64,000 nucleotides of DNA from Allomuricauda sp. F6463D (GTDB lineage: Bacteria; Bacteroidota; Bacteroidia; Flavobacteriales; Flavobacteriaceae). Position numbers and translations under genes: made by a program. The stretch lies in the NCBI RefSeq assembly GCF_023015965.1, contig NZ_JALKAN010000003.1, positions 186,001-250,000 of the forward strand, in the 5' to 3' direction. This document shows positions 1 to 8,882 of the stretch, piece after piece (the first letter of the stretch is position 1; the number at the start of each line of letters is the position of its first letter). The notes below the pieces were generated by a model. It searched no databases. It saw only the letters and a list, made by a program, of their open reading frames with translations, and had not been told where the DNA came from.

Positions 1-679
1 CACCCTCAATACCAGCACCTAATCGTTCCAAAGTTGAATCAAAAGGCCCTACTACTTCGTTCCCTACAATACTGTCTAGTTGGGTGCTCAATAGGTCGGA
101 TTGGTTAACAAAGTTCCATGTGCTGCCATTCCACATAAACATATCGCCATTTTGGGATGCAGGTAGAAATTTGTCCTTGTTTATTGTTCCGTCTACGATA
201 TGACGATTGACAATTACTCCGCTTTGTATATCATCTCCGTTCACACCACCGGTAACAATGTTGGCAGAGTTGATCTGTCCTACCTCAAAATTGTAATTGA
301 TACTGCCATCTGGGTTCTCAACTTCGGAAATAACAACGGTGTTGTCAATTGCCTGTGGGTTTATTGTACTTAAATAATCTGCTCGGGTACTTACCGTAAA
401 CGAGTTGTCCAGTTCGTCGCAAATATTGATCCATTCCGTTCCGTCGTAGTAATGCAGGCAATCTTGGTCGGTATTGTATGCCAATGCACCGCGCAGTGGG
501 TTGATCACATTCATTTGAGCATCGGTTAGGCGGGTAATCACCAATACACGTGAGGTACTTTCCAGTTCCAGTACAGAAGCGGAATTTAAGTTCTGTGGAT
601 TATCACCGATTTTTACCTGTCCGTACAGCGTATTGATCATGAGTAGGCCCATGATCATGTAGATAATTGAAGTTTTCAC
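1..679 (-). CDS. Exported surface-type protein, N-terminal part (runs off window)
   Basis: An open frame of 226 codons runs from a GTG at 679 to the window edge with no stop. The N-terminus (KTSIIYMIMGLLMINTLYGQ) reads as a signal peptide. The mature part contains an 'SASVLELESTSRVLVITRL' segment and then 'MNVINPLRGALAYNTDQDC', followed by a 'YYDGTEWINI' motif. This style is common in large flavobacterial surface or gliding-related proteins whose N-termini describe 'PxxGxxxYNtdt.cl.yydG..W'. An ATG at codon 8 is an alternative start but would shorten the signal peptide. The function is unknown. It is transcribed away from the neighbouring gene at 893. Confidence 0.7.
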   Translation of the reverse strand, partial: MKTSIIYMIMGLLMINTLYGQVKIGDNPQNLNSASVLELESTSRVLVITRLTDAQMNVINPLRGALAYNTDQDCLHYYDGTEWINICDELDNSFTVSTRADYLSTINPQAIDNTVVISEVENPDGSINYNFEVGQINSANIVTGGVNGDDIQSGVIVNRHIVDGTINKDKFLPASQNGDMFMWNGSTWNFVNQSDLLSTQLDSIVGNEVVGPFDSTLERLGAGIEG

Positions 680-796
680 AGTGTTTGTTATTTGAGGATT
701 TCCAAACGTAAAAAAACAAAACTAATCTTATGTTTGATTTATTATAATAAATACCGTCAAAACACCTAATTCAAAGGTGAATGGAATTCCCTTTGG

Positions 797-804
797 TATA
801 TTTG
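797..804 (+). promoter_or_regulatory. Candidate -7 element TATATTTG
   Basis: The octamer matches the Bacteroidota TAnnTTTG -7 consensus and lies about 90 bases before the ATG at 893. No clear TTG is present 17-23 bases upstream, so this is a half-match only. Confidence 0.35.
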
Positions 805-892
805 CGGACACAGAATTAACAAAAGTTTAGAACGTCTTAATTTTTTATATCCTTGTCAAGGGTTTTCTTTAACTTATATTAAACACCAAATA

Positions 893-1630
893 ATGAAAAA
901 TACATTCTTGATATTGTTCTCTTTGCTTATTACCGGCTGGGCCTCGGCACAGGATTCCCGCCAAATGCTAAGGGGCAAGGTACTGTACCGGAGTACCAAC
1001 GTGCCCAATGAGAACGTTATCAACTCCACCAGTGGAGAAGCTACCATTACCGACGACAACGGGGAGTTCATCATAGCGGTGAGAGAAGGAGATCAGGTGG
1101 TGTTTACCGCGGTGAACTATCAATTGGAGGTAATTATAATTAGTCCGGAAATTCTTGCCAATAACCGTCTTGTGGTCGAGGTGACCGAAAAAGTACGGGA
1201 ATTGGACGAAGTGGTCGTGACTCCGGAAGATCAGGAACGTTTTCTTCAAGTAAAGAACGAAGATTTTAAAGAATTTGAATACGGTATTGATCGGGGGTCC
1301 GAAGTGGAAAATGTAGCGAGTTCAAGAATTACGCGGGGCATGAAGGATGGAATCAATTTTGTAAACATTTTTAAGGCCTTGTTTAAATCGCAAGAAGCCA
1401 ACGGACAACAAAGACCAGCGCTAAAAGTGAGCGAAGTGCTCCGACATGTGTACGATGATGAGTTTTTTGTGGTAGACCTTAGGTTGCCCCAAGATAAAAT
1501 AGATGCTTTTCTTTTGTACTGTGATGATAAAATACCTTCGCAGACCATACTCCGAAAAGAGAACGAGTTCCAGTTGATTGATTTTTTGGTTACCCAGAGT
1601 AAAGAATATTTGGCAACCTTGGATGAGTAA
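893..1630 (+). CDS. Exported carboxypeptidase-regulatory-like beta-domain protein (copy 1)
   Basis: A 245-residue protein. Residues 1-19 are a signal peptide ending in SAQ. A beta-sandwich like the N-terminal extension of TonB-dependent receptors follows (roughly residues 25-105: 'LRGKVLYRSTNVPNENV', 'ATITDDNGEF'), ending in 'ELDEVVVTP', the usual junction before a receptor plug. No plug or barrel follows. The C-terminal half is unique apart from the segment 'LRLPQDKIDAFLLYCDDK', which is echoed in the next gene. Its stop overlaps the ATG of the next gene by one base (TAATG), so the two are translationally coupled paralogues. The role is unknown; an envelope or periplasmic location is inferred. 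Confidence 0.8.
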   Translation: MKNTFLILFSLLITGWASAQDSRQMLRGKVLYRSTNVPNENVINSTSGEATITDDNGEFIIAVREGDQVVFTAVNYQLEVIIISPEILANNRLVVEVTEKVRELDEVVVTPEDQERFLQVKNEDFKEFEYGIDRGSEVENVASSRITRGMKDGINFVNIFKALFKSQEANGQQRPALKVSEVLRHVYDDEFFVVDLRLPQDKIDAFLLYCDDKIPSQTILRKENEFQLIDFLVTQSKEYLATLDE

Positions 1631-2427
1631 TGAAAAAGTGCTTTCTCGCATTGGTCAGTTTTTTGGTCGCTCAAGGGGCTTTTGCCCAAGAGGGGGATGC
1701 CAAAATGCTCCAGGGAAAGGTTACCAGTACAGATAAGGACGTTATTGGTGTAGTGGTGCAGAACATCACAACAAAAGATGCCGTTATTACCGATTTGGAA
1801 GGTAACTTCGCTATCAATGCCCATGTTAATGATACTTTGGTGTTCTCCGCAGTGCATTTTTTAAAGAAGATTTTGCCGGTTACTTCATCCTTATATCAAT
1901 CCAATTTTTTTGAAGTGCCCATGCAAGAATTTGTAAATCAATTAAGGGAAGTTGTGGTACGCCCTTATGATTTAAGTGGGGATTTGAGCCGTGATGTGGA
2001 TAAGGTCACCTTGGAAAAGGATGTGAGCGCAGAAGCTTTGCAATTGCCAAATGCCCACCAACGGGTACCCACACAAAGCGAAAGAAAGTTGCAAGAAGCA
2101 TCATCTGGTATGTATTCTATTGGTAATCCCTTAAGTGTAGGATTAAACCCGATAATCAATGCCATAACGGGTCGCACAAAAATGTTGAAAAACAGAGTGA
2201 AAGTGGATAAAAACTACGTTCAAACCCAGCAGGTGCAAGGCTATTATGCGGATTCACTTTTTGTAACCACCTTAAAAATCCCTATGGACAAAATAGATGA
2301 TTTTATGTATTTCTGCGAAGTTGATAAAATATTTCAGGCTGCAGTGGCATCCCGGGATAAATTACGGATATGGGACGTAATGATGAACAAAAGTAGGGCC
2401 TATCGTGAGAACAACAACTTGGATTGA
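1630..2427 (+). CDS. Exported carboxypeptidase-regulatory-like beta-domain protein (copy 2)
   Basis: A 265-residue paralogue of the preceding protein. It has a signal peptide ending in FAQ, a beta-sandwich domain ('LQGKVTSTDKDVIGVVV', 'AVITDLEGNFAINAHV') and a junction motif 'QLREVVVRPYDL'. It then has a lower-complexity middle and a C-terminal 'LKIPMDKIDDFMYFCEVDK' segment matching copy 1. It lacks any beta-barrel, so it is not a TonB-dependent receptor. The one-base TAATG overlap with copy 1 indicates an operon. The DUF6702 and M1 peptidase genes follow on the same strand. Confidence 0.8.
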   Translation: MKKCFLALVSFLVAQGAFAQEGDAKMLQGKVTSTDKDVIGVVVQNITTKDAVITDLEGNFAINAHVNDTLVFSAVHFLKKILPVTSSLYQSNFFEVPMQEFVNQLREVVVRPYDLSGDLSRDVDKVTLEKDVSAEALQLPNAHQRVPTQSERKLQEASSGMYSIGNPLSVGLNPIINAITGRTKMLKNRVKVDKNYVQTQQVQGYYADSLFVTTLKIPMDKIDDFMYFCEVDKIFQAAVASRDKLRIWDVMMNKSRAYRENNNLD

Positions 2428-2549
2428 TTTTCTCAGGCGTCAGAAACCAGAAGTCATTTAACTTACATCCAAAAAAATAGTTGGGCAAGTACATTGTAGA
2501 AAAAGTGATAAAACTGTAACATTGCCGTACAATTAAAGACTCACACCAT

Positions 2550-3068
2550 ATGAGGAACATGAAAAAAGCAAAAATCATACTGTTGCCTTTGGCAATACTT
2601 CTGTTTTTGTCTTTCACATCCCTGCATAAATTCTACGTAAGCGTTACCAATATTGAGTATGCAGCGGAAGACAATGCTTTTCAGATTACCAGTCGGGTTT
2701 TTATTGATGACCTCGACAGGCTTCTCTTAGAACGCTATGGTGTCGAGGCTAAATTGGCTACGCCAAATGAATCTAAATTGGCCGATATGTATATCGAGAA
2801 ATATTTTCGATCTAAATTTATGGTAGCGTTCGATGGCAAACAGGTACCCTATACTTTTTTGGGCAAAAGATATGATACTGATGTGGTGATATGCTATATG
2901 GAAATTTCCGATGTGTCCTTATCGGAAATAAAAACAATGTCCGTGCAAAATGAGGTGCTCACCGATTTGTTTGATGAGCAACAGAACGTGGTCCATGTAA
3001 AATGGAACGGTAACAAAAAGAGTTTTGTGCTTATCAAAGAGAACAATAAAGGAATGTTAAACTTGTGA
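2550..3068 (+). CDS. DUF6702-like exported protein
   Basis: A 172-residue protein with a hydrophobic N-terminus. Translation may start at ATG 2550 or at ATG 2559 (MKKAKIILL), and the latter gives the tidier signal peptide. The body 'HKFYVSVTNIEYAAEDNAFQ ...' with 'SRVFIDDLDRLL' resembles the flavobacterial family DUF6702, whose members sit beside M1 metallopeptidases as here. Family function is unknown. The gap to the peptidase gene is 60 bases. Confidence 0.75.
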   Translation: MRNMKKAKIILLPLAILLFLSFTSLHKFYVSVTNIEYAAEDNAFQITSRVFIDDLDRLLLERYGVEAKLATPNESKLADMYIEKYFRSKFMVAFDGKQVPYTFLGKRYDTDVVICYMEISDVSLSEIKTMSVQNEVLTDLFDEQQNVVHVKWNGNKKSFVLIKENNKGMLNL

Positions 3069-3128
3069 CATATTCTTAACATTTGGTTAAAATATGTTAT
3101 TTTTCACCGTTATAAAATCAAATAGAAA

Positions 3129-5444
3129 ATGAACAAAATCAAGTATTTTTTTGCTTCCATACTGTTCCTTTTTGGAGCTGTAGTTATGGCGCAAGAAGGG
3201 GACGTTCAGGAAGAACGAGAGTCCGGTCATTACAACCAAAGTAAGTTTAAACAATTGTACGAGGAATTTTCCACTCCAAACACATACCGGTCTGCTTCGG
3301 GTGCCCCCGGTCCCGATTATTATCAACAACAAGCTGATTATGTTATGGATATCCACTTGGATGATAAAAATGCCAAGATCAATGGAGAGGAAACCATAAC
3401 TTATCACAATAATTCACCGGACGATTTAGAATTTCTATGGGTGCAATTAGATCAAAACGTACGTGCCAAAGACTCTAAGTCGCCACTTCGCGATGGAAAT
3501 GGGGTAAATATCGCCTATACGGCAGATAACTTTGCCCAAACCTATATGAATGAGCCGTTTGACGGTGGATTTAATATTGAATCCGTAAAAGATGCTAATG
3601 GAAGGCCTTTGTCCTATACCATTAATCAAACCATGATGCGAATCAATATTCCGCAACCACTAAAAAGTGGGGATAAAATTTCGTTCTCCATTAAATGGTG
3701 GTACAATATTCCGGACCATACGGTTAATAGAGCACGTTCAGGGTATGAATATTTTCCAGAGGATGGAAACCGTGCCTATGTAATTGCGCAGTTCTTCCCA
3801 AGAATGGCAGTTTATAGTGATGTGGAAGGATGGCAAAACCATCAATTCTGGGGAAATGGTGAGTTCGCATTGCCGTTTGGTAACTACGAAGTGAACATTA
3901 CAGTTCCAGCCGATCATATTTTAGATGCTACAGGAGAGCTACAGAATCGTGACGATGTGTTTTCCAAAGAAATGATGAAGCGATACAAGCAGGCTCAAAA
4001 GTCATATGACAAACCTGTGATCATTGTGACCCAAGAAGAAGCTGAGGCTGCTGAAAAGGGATTTGCAACGGATACCAAAACGTGGAAATTTAAAGCAACC
4101 AATGTTAGGGATTATGCTTTTGCATCATCCAGAAAATTTATTTGGGACATGCAGGCCGTTAAAGTTGGTAACAAAGATGTAATGGCAGTTTCCATGTATC
4201 CAAAAGAAGGTAACCCACTATGGGAGGAAATGTCGACCAAAGCGGTAGTACAATCTTTGATAACCTATTCAAAACACACCTTCGATTACCCATATAACAA
4301 AGCAATTTCCGTTCATGCCAAAAACCAAGGAATGGAATATCCAATGATTTGTTGGAACTATGGGCGTCCTAACGAGGATGGTACCTACTCCGATAGGGTT
4401 AAATACGGAATGATCAGCGTGATTATCCACGAAGTTGGTCACAACTTCTTCCCAATGATCGTAAACTCTGATGAGCGTCAGTGGGGATGGATGGATGAAG
4501 GTTTAGATACTTTTATGCAGTACCTAACAGAGCAAGAATTTGGTAGGAACAATCCAGAAGTTATTGCTCCGAACGAAAAATATCCCTCAAGAAGAGGCGA
4601 AGCAGCTAAAATTGTTCCTTATATGAGCGGTGACCAAAGTTATATCTCACCCATCATGTCCAACCCAGAAAATGTATACCAACTAGGACCTAACGCTTAT
4701 GGGAAACCAGCTACCGCCCTTAATATTTTAAGGGAAACGGTAATGGGCGAAGAGTTGTTCGATCATGCCTTTAAAACCTATTCACAACGTTGGATGTTCA
4801 AGCACCCGACCCCTGAAGATTTCTTTCGTACCATGGAAGACGCCTCAGCTGTGGATCTTGATTGGTTTTGGAGAGGATGGTTCTACACCACCGATTATGT
4901 GGATATAGGTGTAAAAGAAGTTAAGAAGTACTATGTGTCCAACAAGCCAACCAAGGAAATGGAGAAATACATGGCTGATAGAAACCTTACCGAAGCCGAT
5001 TTGCCACCATTGGTTTATTTGGCAGAAGAGGAAAGCGAGGACTTTGATCCAGCGCTTAAGGGAAAATCTCCGACCGAAACGTCTCAAAACCTTAAGGAGT
5101 TCATGATGGACAATATGAGCGAAGCGGAAAGGGCCCAAGTGGAAGAACCCAAGTATTTCTATGAAATTACTTTTGATAAACCAGGAGGTATTCCAATGCC
5201 ATTAATCGTGGAGTATTCCTATGCCGACGGTACTACTGAAAGCATCACCTACCCGCCAGAAATTTGGAGGAAGAACGATGCTGAGGTGAAAAGAGTGATG
5301 GCTACTGAAAAGGAATTGGTTGGAATTGTCATAGATCCGAAATTGCAAACTGCGGACATCGATACTACCAATAACGCTTGGCCAAAGAAAGATGAGAAAT
5401 CAGATTTTGATAAGTTCAAGGAAAACGTCAAAGGAGATCAATAA
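3129..5444 (+). CDS. M1 family zinc metallopeptidase
   Basis: A 771-residue aminopeptidase-type enzyme with an N-terminal signal peptide (cleavage after VMAQ). The N-terminal beta domain is followed by a catalytic domain. The substrate-binding GAMEN motif is degenerate (QGMEYPM). The zinc site is H434-E435-V-G-H438, with the third ligand E457 in 'WGWMDEGLDTF'. The C-terminus after about residue 600 is rich in acidic residues. By family it hydrolyses N-terminal residues of peptides, and the signal peptide places it in the periplasm or outside the cell. A strong terminator follows. Confidence 0.93.
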   Translation: MNKIKYFFASILFLFGAVVMAQEGDVQEERESGHYNQSKFKQLYEEFSTPNTYRSASGAPGPDYYQQQADYVMDIHLDDKNAKINGEETITYHNNSPDDLEFLWVQLDQNVRAKDSKSPLRDGNGVNIAYTADNFAQTYMNEPFDGGFNIESVKDANGRPLSYTINQTMMRINIPQPLKSGDKISFSIKWWYNIPDHTVNRARSGYEYFPEDGNRAYVIAQFFPRMAVYSDVEGWQNHQFWGNGEFALPFGNYEVNITVPADHILDATGELQNRDDVFSKEMMKRYKQAQKSYDKPVIIVTQEEAEAAEKGFATDTKTWKFKATNVRDYAFASSRKFIWDMQAVKVGNKDVMAVSMYPKEGNPLWEEMSTKAVVQSLITYSKHTFDYPYNKAISVHAKNQGMEYPMICWNYGRPNEDGTYSDRVKYGMISVIIHEVGHNFFPMIVNSDERQWGWMDEGLDTFMQYLTEQEFGRNNPEVIAPNEKYPSRRGEAAKIVPYMSGDQSYISPIMSNPENVYQLGPNAYGKPATALNILRETVMGEELFDHAFKTYSQRWMFKHPTPEDFFRTMEDASAVDLDWFWRGWFYTTDYVDIGVKEVKKYYVSNKPTKEMEKYMADRNLTEADLPPLVYLAEEESEDFDPALKGKSPTETSQNLKEFMMDNMSEAERAQVEEPKYFYEITFDKPGGIPMPLIVEYSYADGTTESITYPPEIWRKNDAEVKRVMATEKELVGIVIDPKLQTADIDTTNNAWPKKDEKSDFDKFKENVKGDQ

Positions 5445-5463
5445 AAGAAAAAACTATGTTAAG

Positions 5464-5491
5464 AGCCTCGTGATTTCACGGGGCTTTTTTT
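5464..5491 (+). terminator. Rho-independent terminator after the M1 peptidase gene
   Basis: A nine-base-pair stem (AGCCTCGTG / CACGGGGCT with one G-U pair) around an ATTT loop, followed by a run of T. Confidence 0.9.
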
Positions 5492-5512
5492 ATTTTAAAC
5501 CCAACTTCTGAT

Positions 5513-5520
5513 TATATTTG
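5513..5520 (+). promoter_or_regulatory. Candidate -7 element TATATTTG for tatA
   Basis: The octamer matches TAnnTTTG and ends four bases before the tatA ATG, so a transcript from it would be nearly leaderless. No -33 TTG is visible, because that position falls in the preceding terminator's T run. Confidence 0.35.
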
Positions 5521-5524
5521 TGGT

Positions 5525-5797
5525 ATGCAATTTCTATTCATTAGCGGAGCTGAGATTTTTTTCATCCTATTTATAGTGGTGATGGTGTTTGGTGCGGATA
5601 AAATTCCTGGAATAGCTAAAGGGCTAGGCAAAGGAATGCGCCAACTTAAAGATGCCACAGATGATATTAAACGCGAAATTCAAAATAGCACGGATATCGA
5701 CACGGACTTCACCAAGGATATTCGTAAGGAAATCGATGATGTAAAAAAGAACGTGAGCGATGTCTCTGGTTCCATTAAAAGAGATCTTAATAAGTAA
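5525..5797 (+). CDS. tatA: Sec-independent translocase subunit TatA/E
   Basis: A 90-residue protein of the TatA/TatE family, the pore-forming component of twin-arginine export. It has one transmembrane helix ('AEIFFILFIVVMVFG'), then the conserved 'GADKIPGIAKGLGKGMRQ' amphipathic helix with its FG hinge, and a charged tail. Length is normal. It is followed six bases later by a PAP2 gene. A twin-arginine signal is present on the oxidoreductase at 31655, a plausible client. Confidence 0.93.
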   Translation: MQFLFISGAEIFFILFIVVMVFGADKIPGIAKGLGKGMRQLKDATDDIKREIQNSTDIDTDFTKDIRKEIDDVKKNVSDVSGSIKRDLNK

Positions 5798-5803
5798 TAT
5801 CCC

Positions 5804-6376
5804 ATGTTGGAAAAATTACTCAAATGGGATAGGGATACTTTTGTTTATCTCAATGGTTTGGGTATTGAAGACTACGATGTTTTTTGGTCAACCGTGACCA
5901 ATATTTCAACTTGGACTCCCCTTTTTATCCTATTTCTGATTCTATTTTTCTTGAAATTCCCCAAAAAGGAAGCACTTTATAAGTCTTTGACCGTACTTGG
6001 ATTGGTTGTTTTTATTACGCTTATCACACATTTGACCAAAATTTCTGTAGCAAGGTTGAGGCCGAACAATGTAGAAGAAATCAACACCTTGATTCGTATT
6101 CTAAAAAGTCCAACGGGCTACAGTTTTTTCTCTGGACATGCATCCAGCTCGTTCTCCATTACCATGCTGGTGTTTCTTTTTTTTAGGCAAAAATCCAATT
6201 GGGTGATTTTATTGTTTATATGGCCCGTATTATTTGCCATGAGCAGGATTTATGTGGGGGTACATTATCCCTTGGATATTATGGTAGGGGCTTTGGTCGG
6301 TGTTTTGTCCGGTATTCTTTTCTTTAGGCTCTATCAGCGTTTTATAGCACCCTACTTAAGGTCAGTCCATCCCTAA
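5804..6376 (+). CDS. PAP2 family membrane phosphatase
   Basis: A 190-residue integral membrane protein with about six helices. The three-part phosphatase signature is complete: K79...R86-P87, S110-G111-H112, and S147-R148...H154...D158. The family dephosphorylates lipid phosphates such as phosphatidic acid or undecaprenyl pyrophosphate; the exact substrate cannot be read from the sequence. Its last 35 bases overlap the 3' end of the convergent methyltransferase gene. Confidence 0.9.
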   Translation: MLEKLLKWDRDTFVYLNGLGIEDYDVFWSTVTNISTWTPLFILFLILFFLKFPKKEALYKSLTVLGLVVFITLITHLTKISVARLRPNNVEEINTLIRILKSPTGYSFFSGHASSSFSITMLVFLFFRQKSNWVILLFIWPVLFAMSRIYVGVHYPLDIMVGALVGVLSGILFFRLYQRFIAPYLRSVHP

Positions 6377-6983
6377 TGGGAAGTAGTACGGTTTCCACTC
6401 TTGGGTCATTTTTTAATTTTTGATTGTAATCCAATAACGAAATAGTGGCTTTATCCGATTTTTGAATTGGCTCCACTACTTTTCCGGACCAGAGTACATT
6501 GTCTGATAAAATCACACTGCCTGGCTTTGTCTTTTGTATCACCGCTTCAAAATAAGCATCGTAATTTACCTTTTGAGCATCAATAAAAACAAGATCAAAA
6601 GTTTGCGGCATAGAGGGTATAAGCTCTAAGGCATCCCCGATATGCTGAATAATTTGAGGACCAAATTCACTCTTGTCAAAATAGTTGCGTTGCATTTCAT
6701 GCAGTTCTTCGTTGATTTCTATAGTATGCAATTCCCCTTCTTTTTGAAGTCCTTCCGCCAGACAAAGCGCTGAGTACCCTGTATATGTGCCAATTTCCAA
6801 GATGTATTTAGGATTGATGATTTTGGACAATACACTTAATACCCTACCCTGAAAATGACCGGTAATCATTCGGGGCTGAACCACTTTTAAATGGGTTTCC
6901 CGGGTAAGTTCTTGCAATAATACCGGTTCGTCTTCCGAGCTGTTGGCAATATAATTCTCTAAAATGGGCGATAGGAAATGCAT
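6342..6983 (-). CDS. Class I SAM-dependent O-methyltransferase
   Basis: A 213-residue enzyme of the catechol O-methyltransferase-like family. The SAM-binding motif is 'ILEIGTYTGYSALCLAEG', followed by the acidic 'HTIEIN' strand and the metal/substrate segment 'DLVFIDAQKVNYDAY', then 'SDNVLWSGKV'. The family methylates hydroxyls of small aromatic or related molecules using S-adenosylmethionine and a divalent metal. It is convergent with the PAP2 gene and overlaps its tail by 35 bases. Confidence 0.92.
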   Translation of the reverse strand: MHFLSPILENYIANSSEDEPVLLQELTRETHLKVVQPRMITGHFQGRVLSVLSKIINPKYILEIGTYTGYSALCLAEGLQKEGELHTIEINEELHEMQRNYFDKSEFGPQIIQHIGDALELIPSMPQTFDLVFIDAQKVNYDAYFEAVIQKTKPGSVILSDNVLWSGKVVEPIQKSDKATISLLDYNQKLKNDPRVETVLLPIRDGLTLSRVL

Positions 6984-7049
6984 GATAAAATTTTCGCAAA
7001 ATTATAGAAAAGAACTACATTGGAAACTCTCTTATAATAAAAGCATACA

Positions 7050-7514
7050 ATGTCGTTACCAAAGGTAAACATACGAAAAGCAATTTTGGAGGATCTTCCT
7101 GTGTTGCTCAATTTTGAACAAGAAATCGTTAAGGCTGAACGTCCGTTTGATGTTACTATAAAAGAAGGGCCAATCAGTTATTACGATATCAAAAAGATGA
7201 TTCAAGATCCTAAGTCAACAGTGATAGTTGGTGAAATTAAAGGAGAAATTGTGGCCTCTGGTTTCGCCATGCCCAAAGTGGCAAGAGGTTATTTAAACCA
7301 TGAATTTTATGCTTATCTAGGTTTTATGTACACGCATAAAGACTTTCGTGGATTGGGGATTAATGCCTTACTAGTTGAAGAACTGAAAAAATGGTCCCTT
7401 GCCAACGGTTACAAAGAAATAAGGTTAACGGTATACAACGACAATGAACCAGCAATTAAAGCTTATGAAAAAGTAGGCTTTAAAAAGCATATCATCGAAA
7501 TGCGTCTGGAGTAA
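7050..7514 (+). CDS. GNAT family N-acetyltransferase
   Basis: A 154-residue single-domain acetyltransferase. The acetyl-CoA site lies in 'GFMYTHKDFRGLGINALLVEEL' (R/Q-x-x-G-x-G/A type: RGLGIN) and the C-terminal 'LTVYNDNEPAIKAYEKVGFKK' block is typical. The substrate is unknown. It lies upstream of kynureninase on the same strand with a 57-base gap. Confidence 0.9.
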   Translation: MSLPKVNIRKAILEDLPVLLNFEQEIVKAERPFDVTIKEGPISYYDIKKMIQDPKSTVIVGEIKGEIVASGFAMPKVARGYLNHEFYAYLGFMYTHKDFRGLGINALLVEELKKWSLANGYKEIRLTVYNDNEPAIKAYEKVGFKKHIIEMRLE

Positions 7515-7571
7515 TTATCTTTTATCCAGTTTACATGTACATATTGTATTTTTGAGGCAAACCAGAAAAGG

Positions 7572-8840
7572 ATGAGGTTCCAAAATACACTTGAATTTGC
7601 AAAAAAGCTTGATGCTTCGGATGCATTGGCCCCTTACAGGAATGAATTTCACTACCCCCAAGTAAATGGAAAGGATGTAATTTATTTTACGGGTAATTCA
7701 CTCGGTCTCCAGCCCAAACGTACCCAAAAATTTGTGGATGAGGTTATGAAGGATTGGAGGGAATTGGCTGTTGAAGGCCATTTTTATGCTGAAAAACCTT
7801 GGTGGGATTACCATGAGAGACTTGCAAACGGACTTGGTAAAGTAGTGGGAGCAAAGCCTAAAGAGGTTTCGGTGATGAACACTTTAACCGTCAACCTTCA
7901 TTTATTGATGGTATCTTTTTATAGACCTAACGAAAAACGATATAAAATAATTTGTGAGGAAAAAGCATTTCCATCCGATCAGTATATGTTGCAAAGTCAA
8001 ACTCGTTTTCATGGATTTGACCCAAAAGAAGCCTTGGTTGAGGTTAAGAAAAGAGATGGTGAGCATACTTGGCGCACGGAGGACATCATCGCTAAAATCA
8101 ACGAAGTAGGAGATGAGCTGGCATTGGTACTCATGGGTGGTGTAAATTACTATAATGGCCAGGTGTTGGATATGGAAGCCATTACCAAGGCAGGAAAAAA
8201 GGTTGGTGCTTATGTGGGCTGGGATTTGGCACACGCGGTTGGAAATGTAAAGCTGAACTTGCATGATTGGGGAGCTGATTTTGCCGCATGGTGCAGTTAC
8301 AAATACATGAACAGCGGCCCGGGAAACGCTTCCGGAATCTATGTGCATGAGAGCTATTTGGACAGGGATGATATTCCTCGTTTTGAAGGATGGTGGGGCA
8401 CTAAAAAAGAAACCCGTTTTCTTATGCAATCCGAATTCGACCCCATAGAAACCGCAGATGCTTGGCAGCTGAGCAATCCACCCATCCTTTCCATAGCCCC
8501 TTATTTGGCCTCTTTGGAGCTTTTTGATGAGGTTGGGATGGATGCCCTTATCGAAAAGCAAAAAACCATTGTGTCCTATCTTGAGTTTGTATTACAAGAG
8601 ATAGATAAGGAAGTGGACAGTACTTTTGAGATAATTACGCCAGCCGCCAGGGGATGCCAACTATCCGTGTTGTTACACGGGGAAGGAAAATCAATTTTTG
8701 ATTACTTGATGAAGAATGGTGTGATTACTGATTGGAGGGAGCCGAACGTAATTCGATTGGCCCCAGCACCTTTATATTGTTCCTATGAGGATATGTACCA
8801 TTTTGGTCAAATTCTAAAAAAAGGGATACAAACAACATAA
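7572..8840 (+). CDS. kynU: Kynureninase
   Basis: A 422-residue PLP enzyme that cleaves kynurenine or 3-hydroxykynurenine to (3-hydroxy)anthranilate and alanine. Landmarks are the N-terminal 'YFTGNSLGLQPK', 'GVNYYNGQVLDM', 'GWDLAHAVGN' and the PLP lysine K244 in 'WCSYKYMNSGPG', then 'FEGWWG'. The length is right for the family. A TATATTTG-like element (TATTTTTG, 7547-7554) lies 17 bases upstream. An MFS transporter gene follows after 42 bases, and the pathway partner kmo is at 13606. Tryptophan 2,3-dioxygenase is not in the window. Confidence 0.95.
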   Translation: MRFQNTLEFAKKLDASDALAPYRNEFHYPQVNGKDVIYFTGNSLGLQPKRTQKFVDEVMKDWRELAVEGHFYAEKPWWDYHERLANGLGKVVGAKPKEVSVMNTLTVNLHLLMVSFYRPNEKRYKIICEEKAFPSDQYMLQSQTRFHGFDPKEALVEVKKRDGEHTWRTEDIIAKINEVGDELALVLMGGVNYYNGQVLDMEAITKAGKKVGAYVGWDLAHAVGNVKLNLHDWGADFAAWCSYKYMNSGPGNASGIYVHESYLDRDDIPRFEGWWGTKKETRFLMQSEFDPIETADAWQLSNPPILSIAPYLASLELFDEVGMDALIEKQKTIVSYLEFVLQEIDKEVDSTFEIITPAARGCQLSVLLHGEGKSIFDYLMKNGVITDWREPNVIRLAPAPLYCSYEDMYHFGQILKKGIQTT

Positions 8841-8882
8841 ACAATACAATTATTTACCAACCGAACCGACCAATTTAAACAG

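Noticed and set aside
1246..1857. Open frame of 203 codons on the minus strand across the two beta-domain genes
   Set aside because: Both plus-strand genes have signal peptides and shared motifs; the antisense frame has neither.
7902..8561. Open frame of 219 codons on the minus strand opposite kynU
   Set aside because: Antisense to kynureninase with no family features; the composition is that of a shadow frame.
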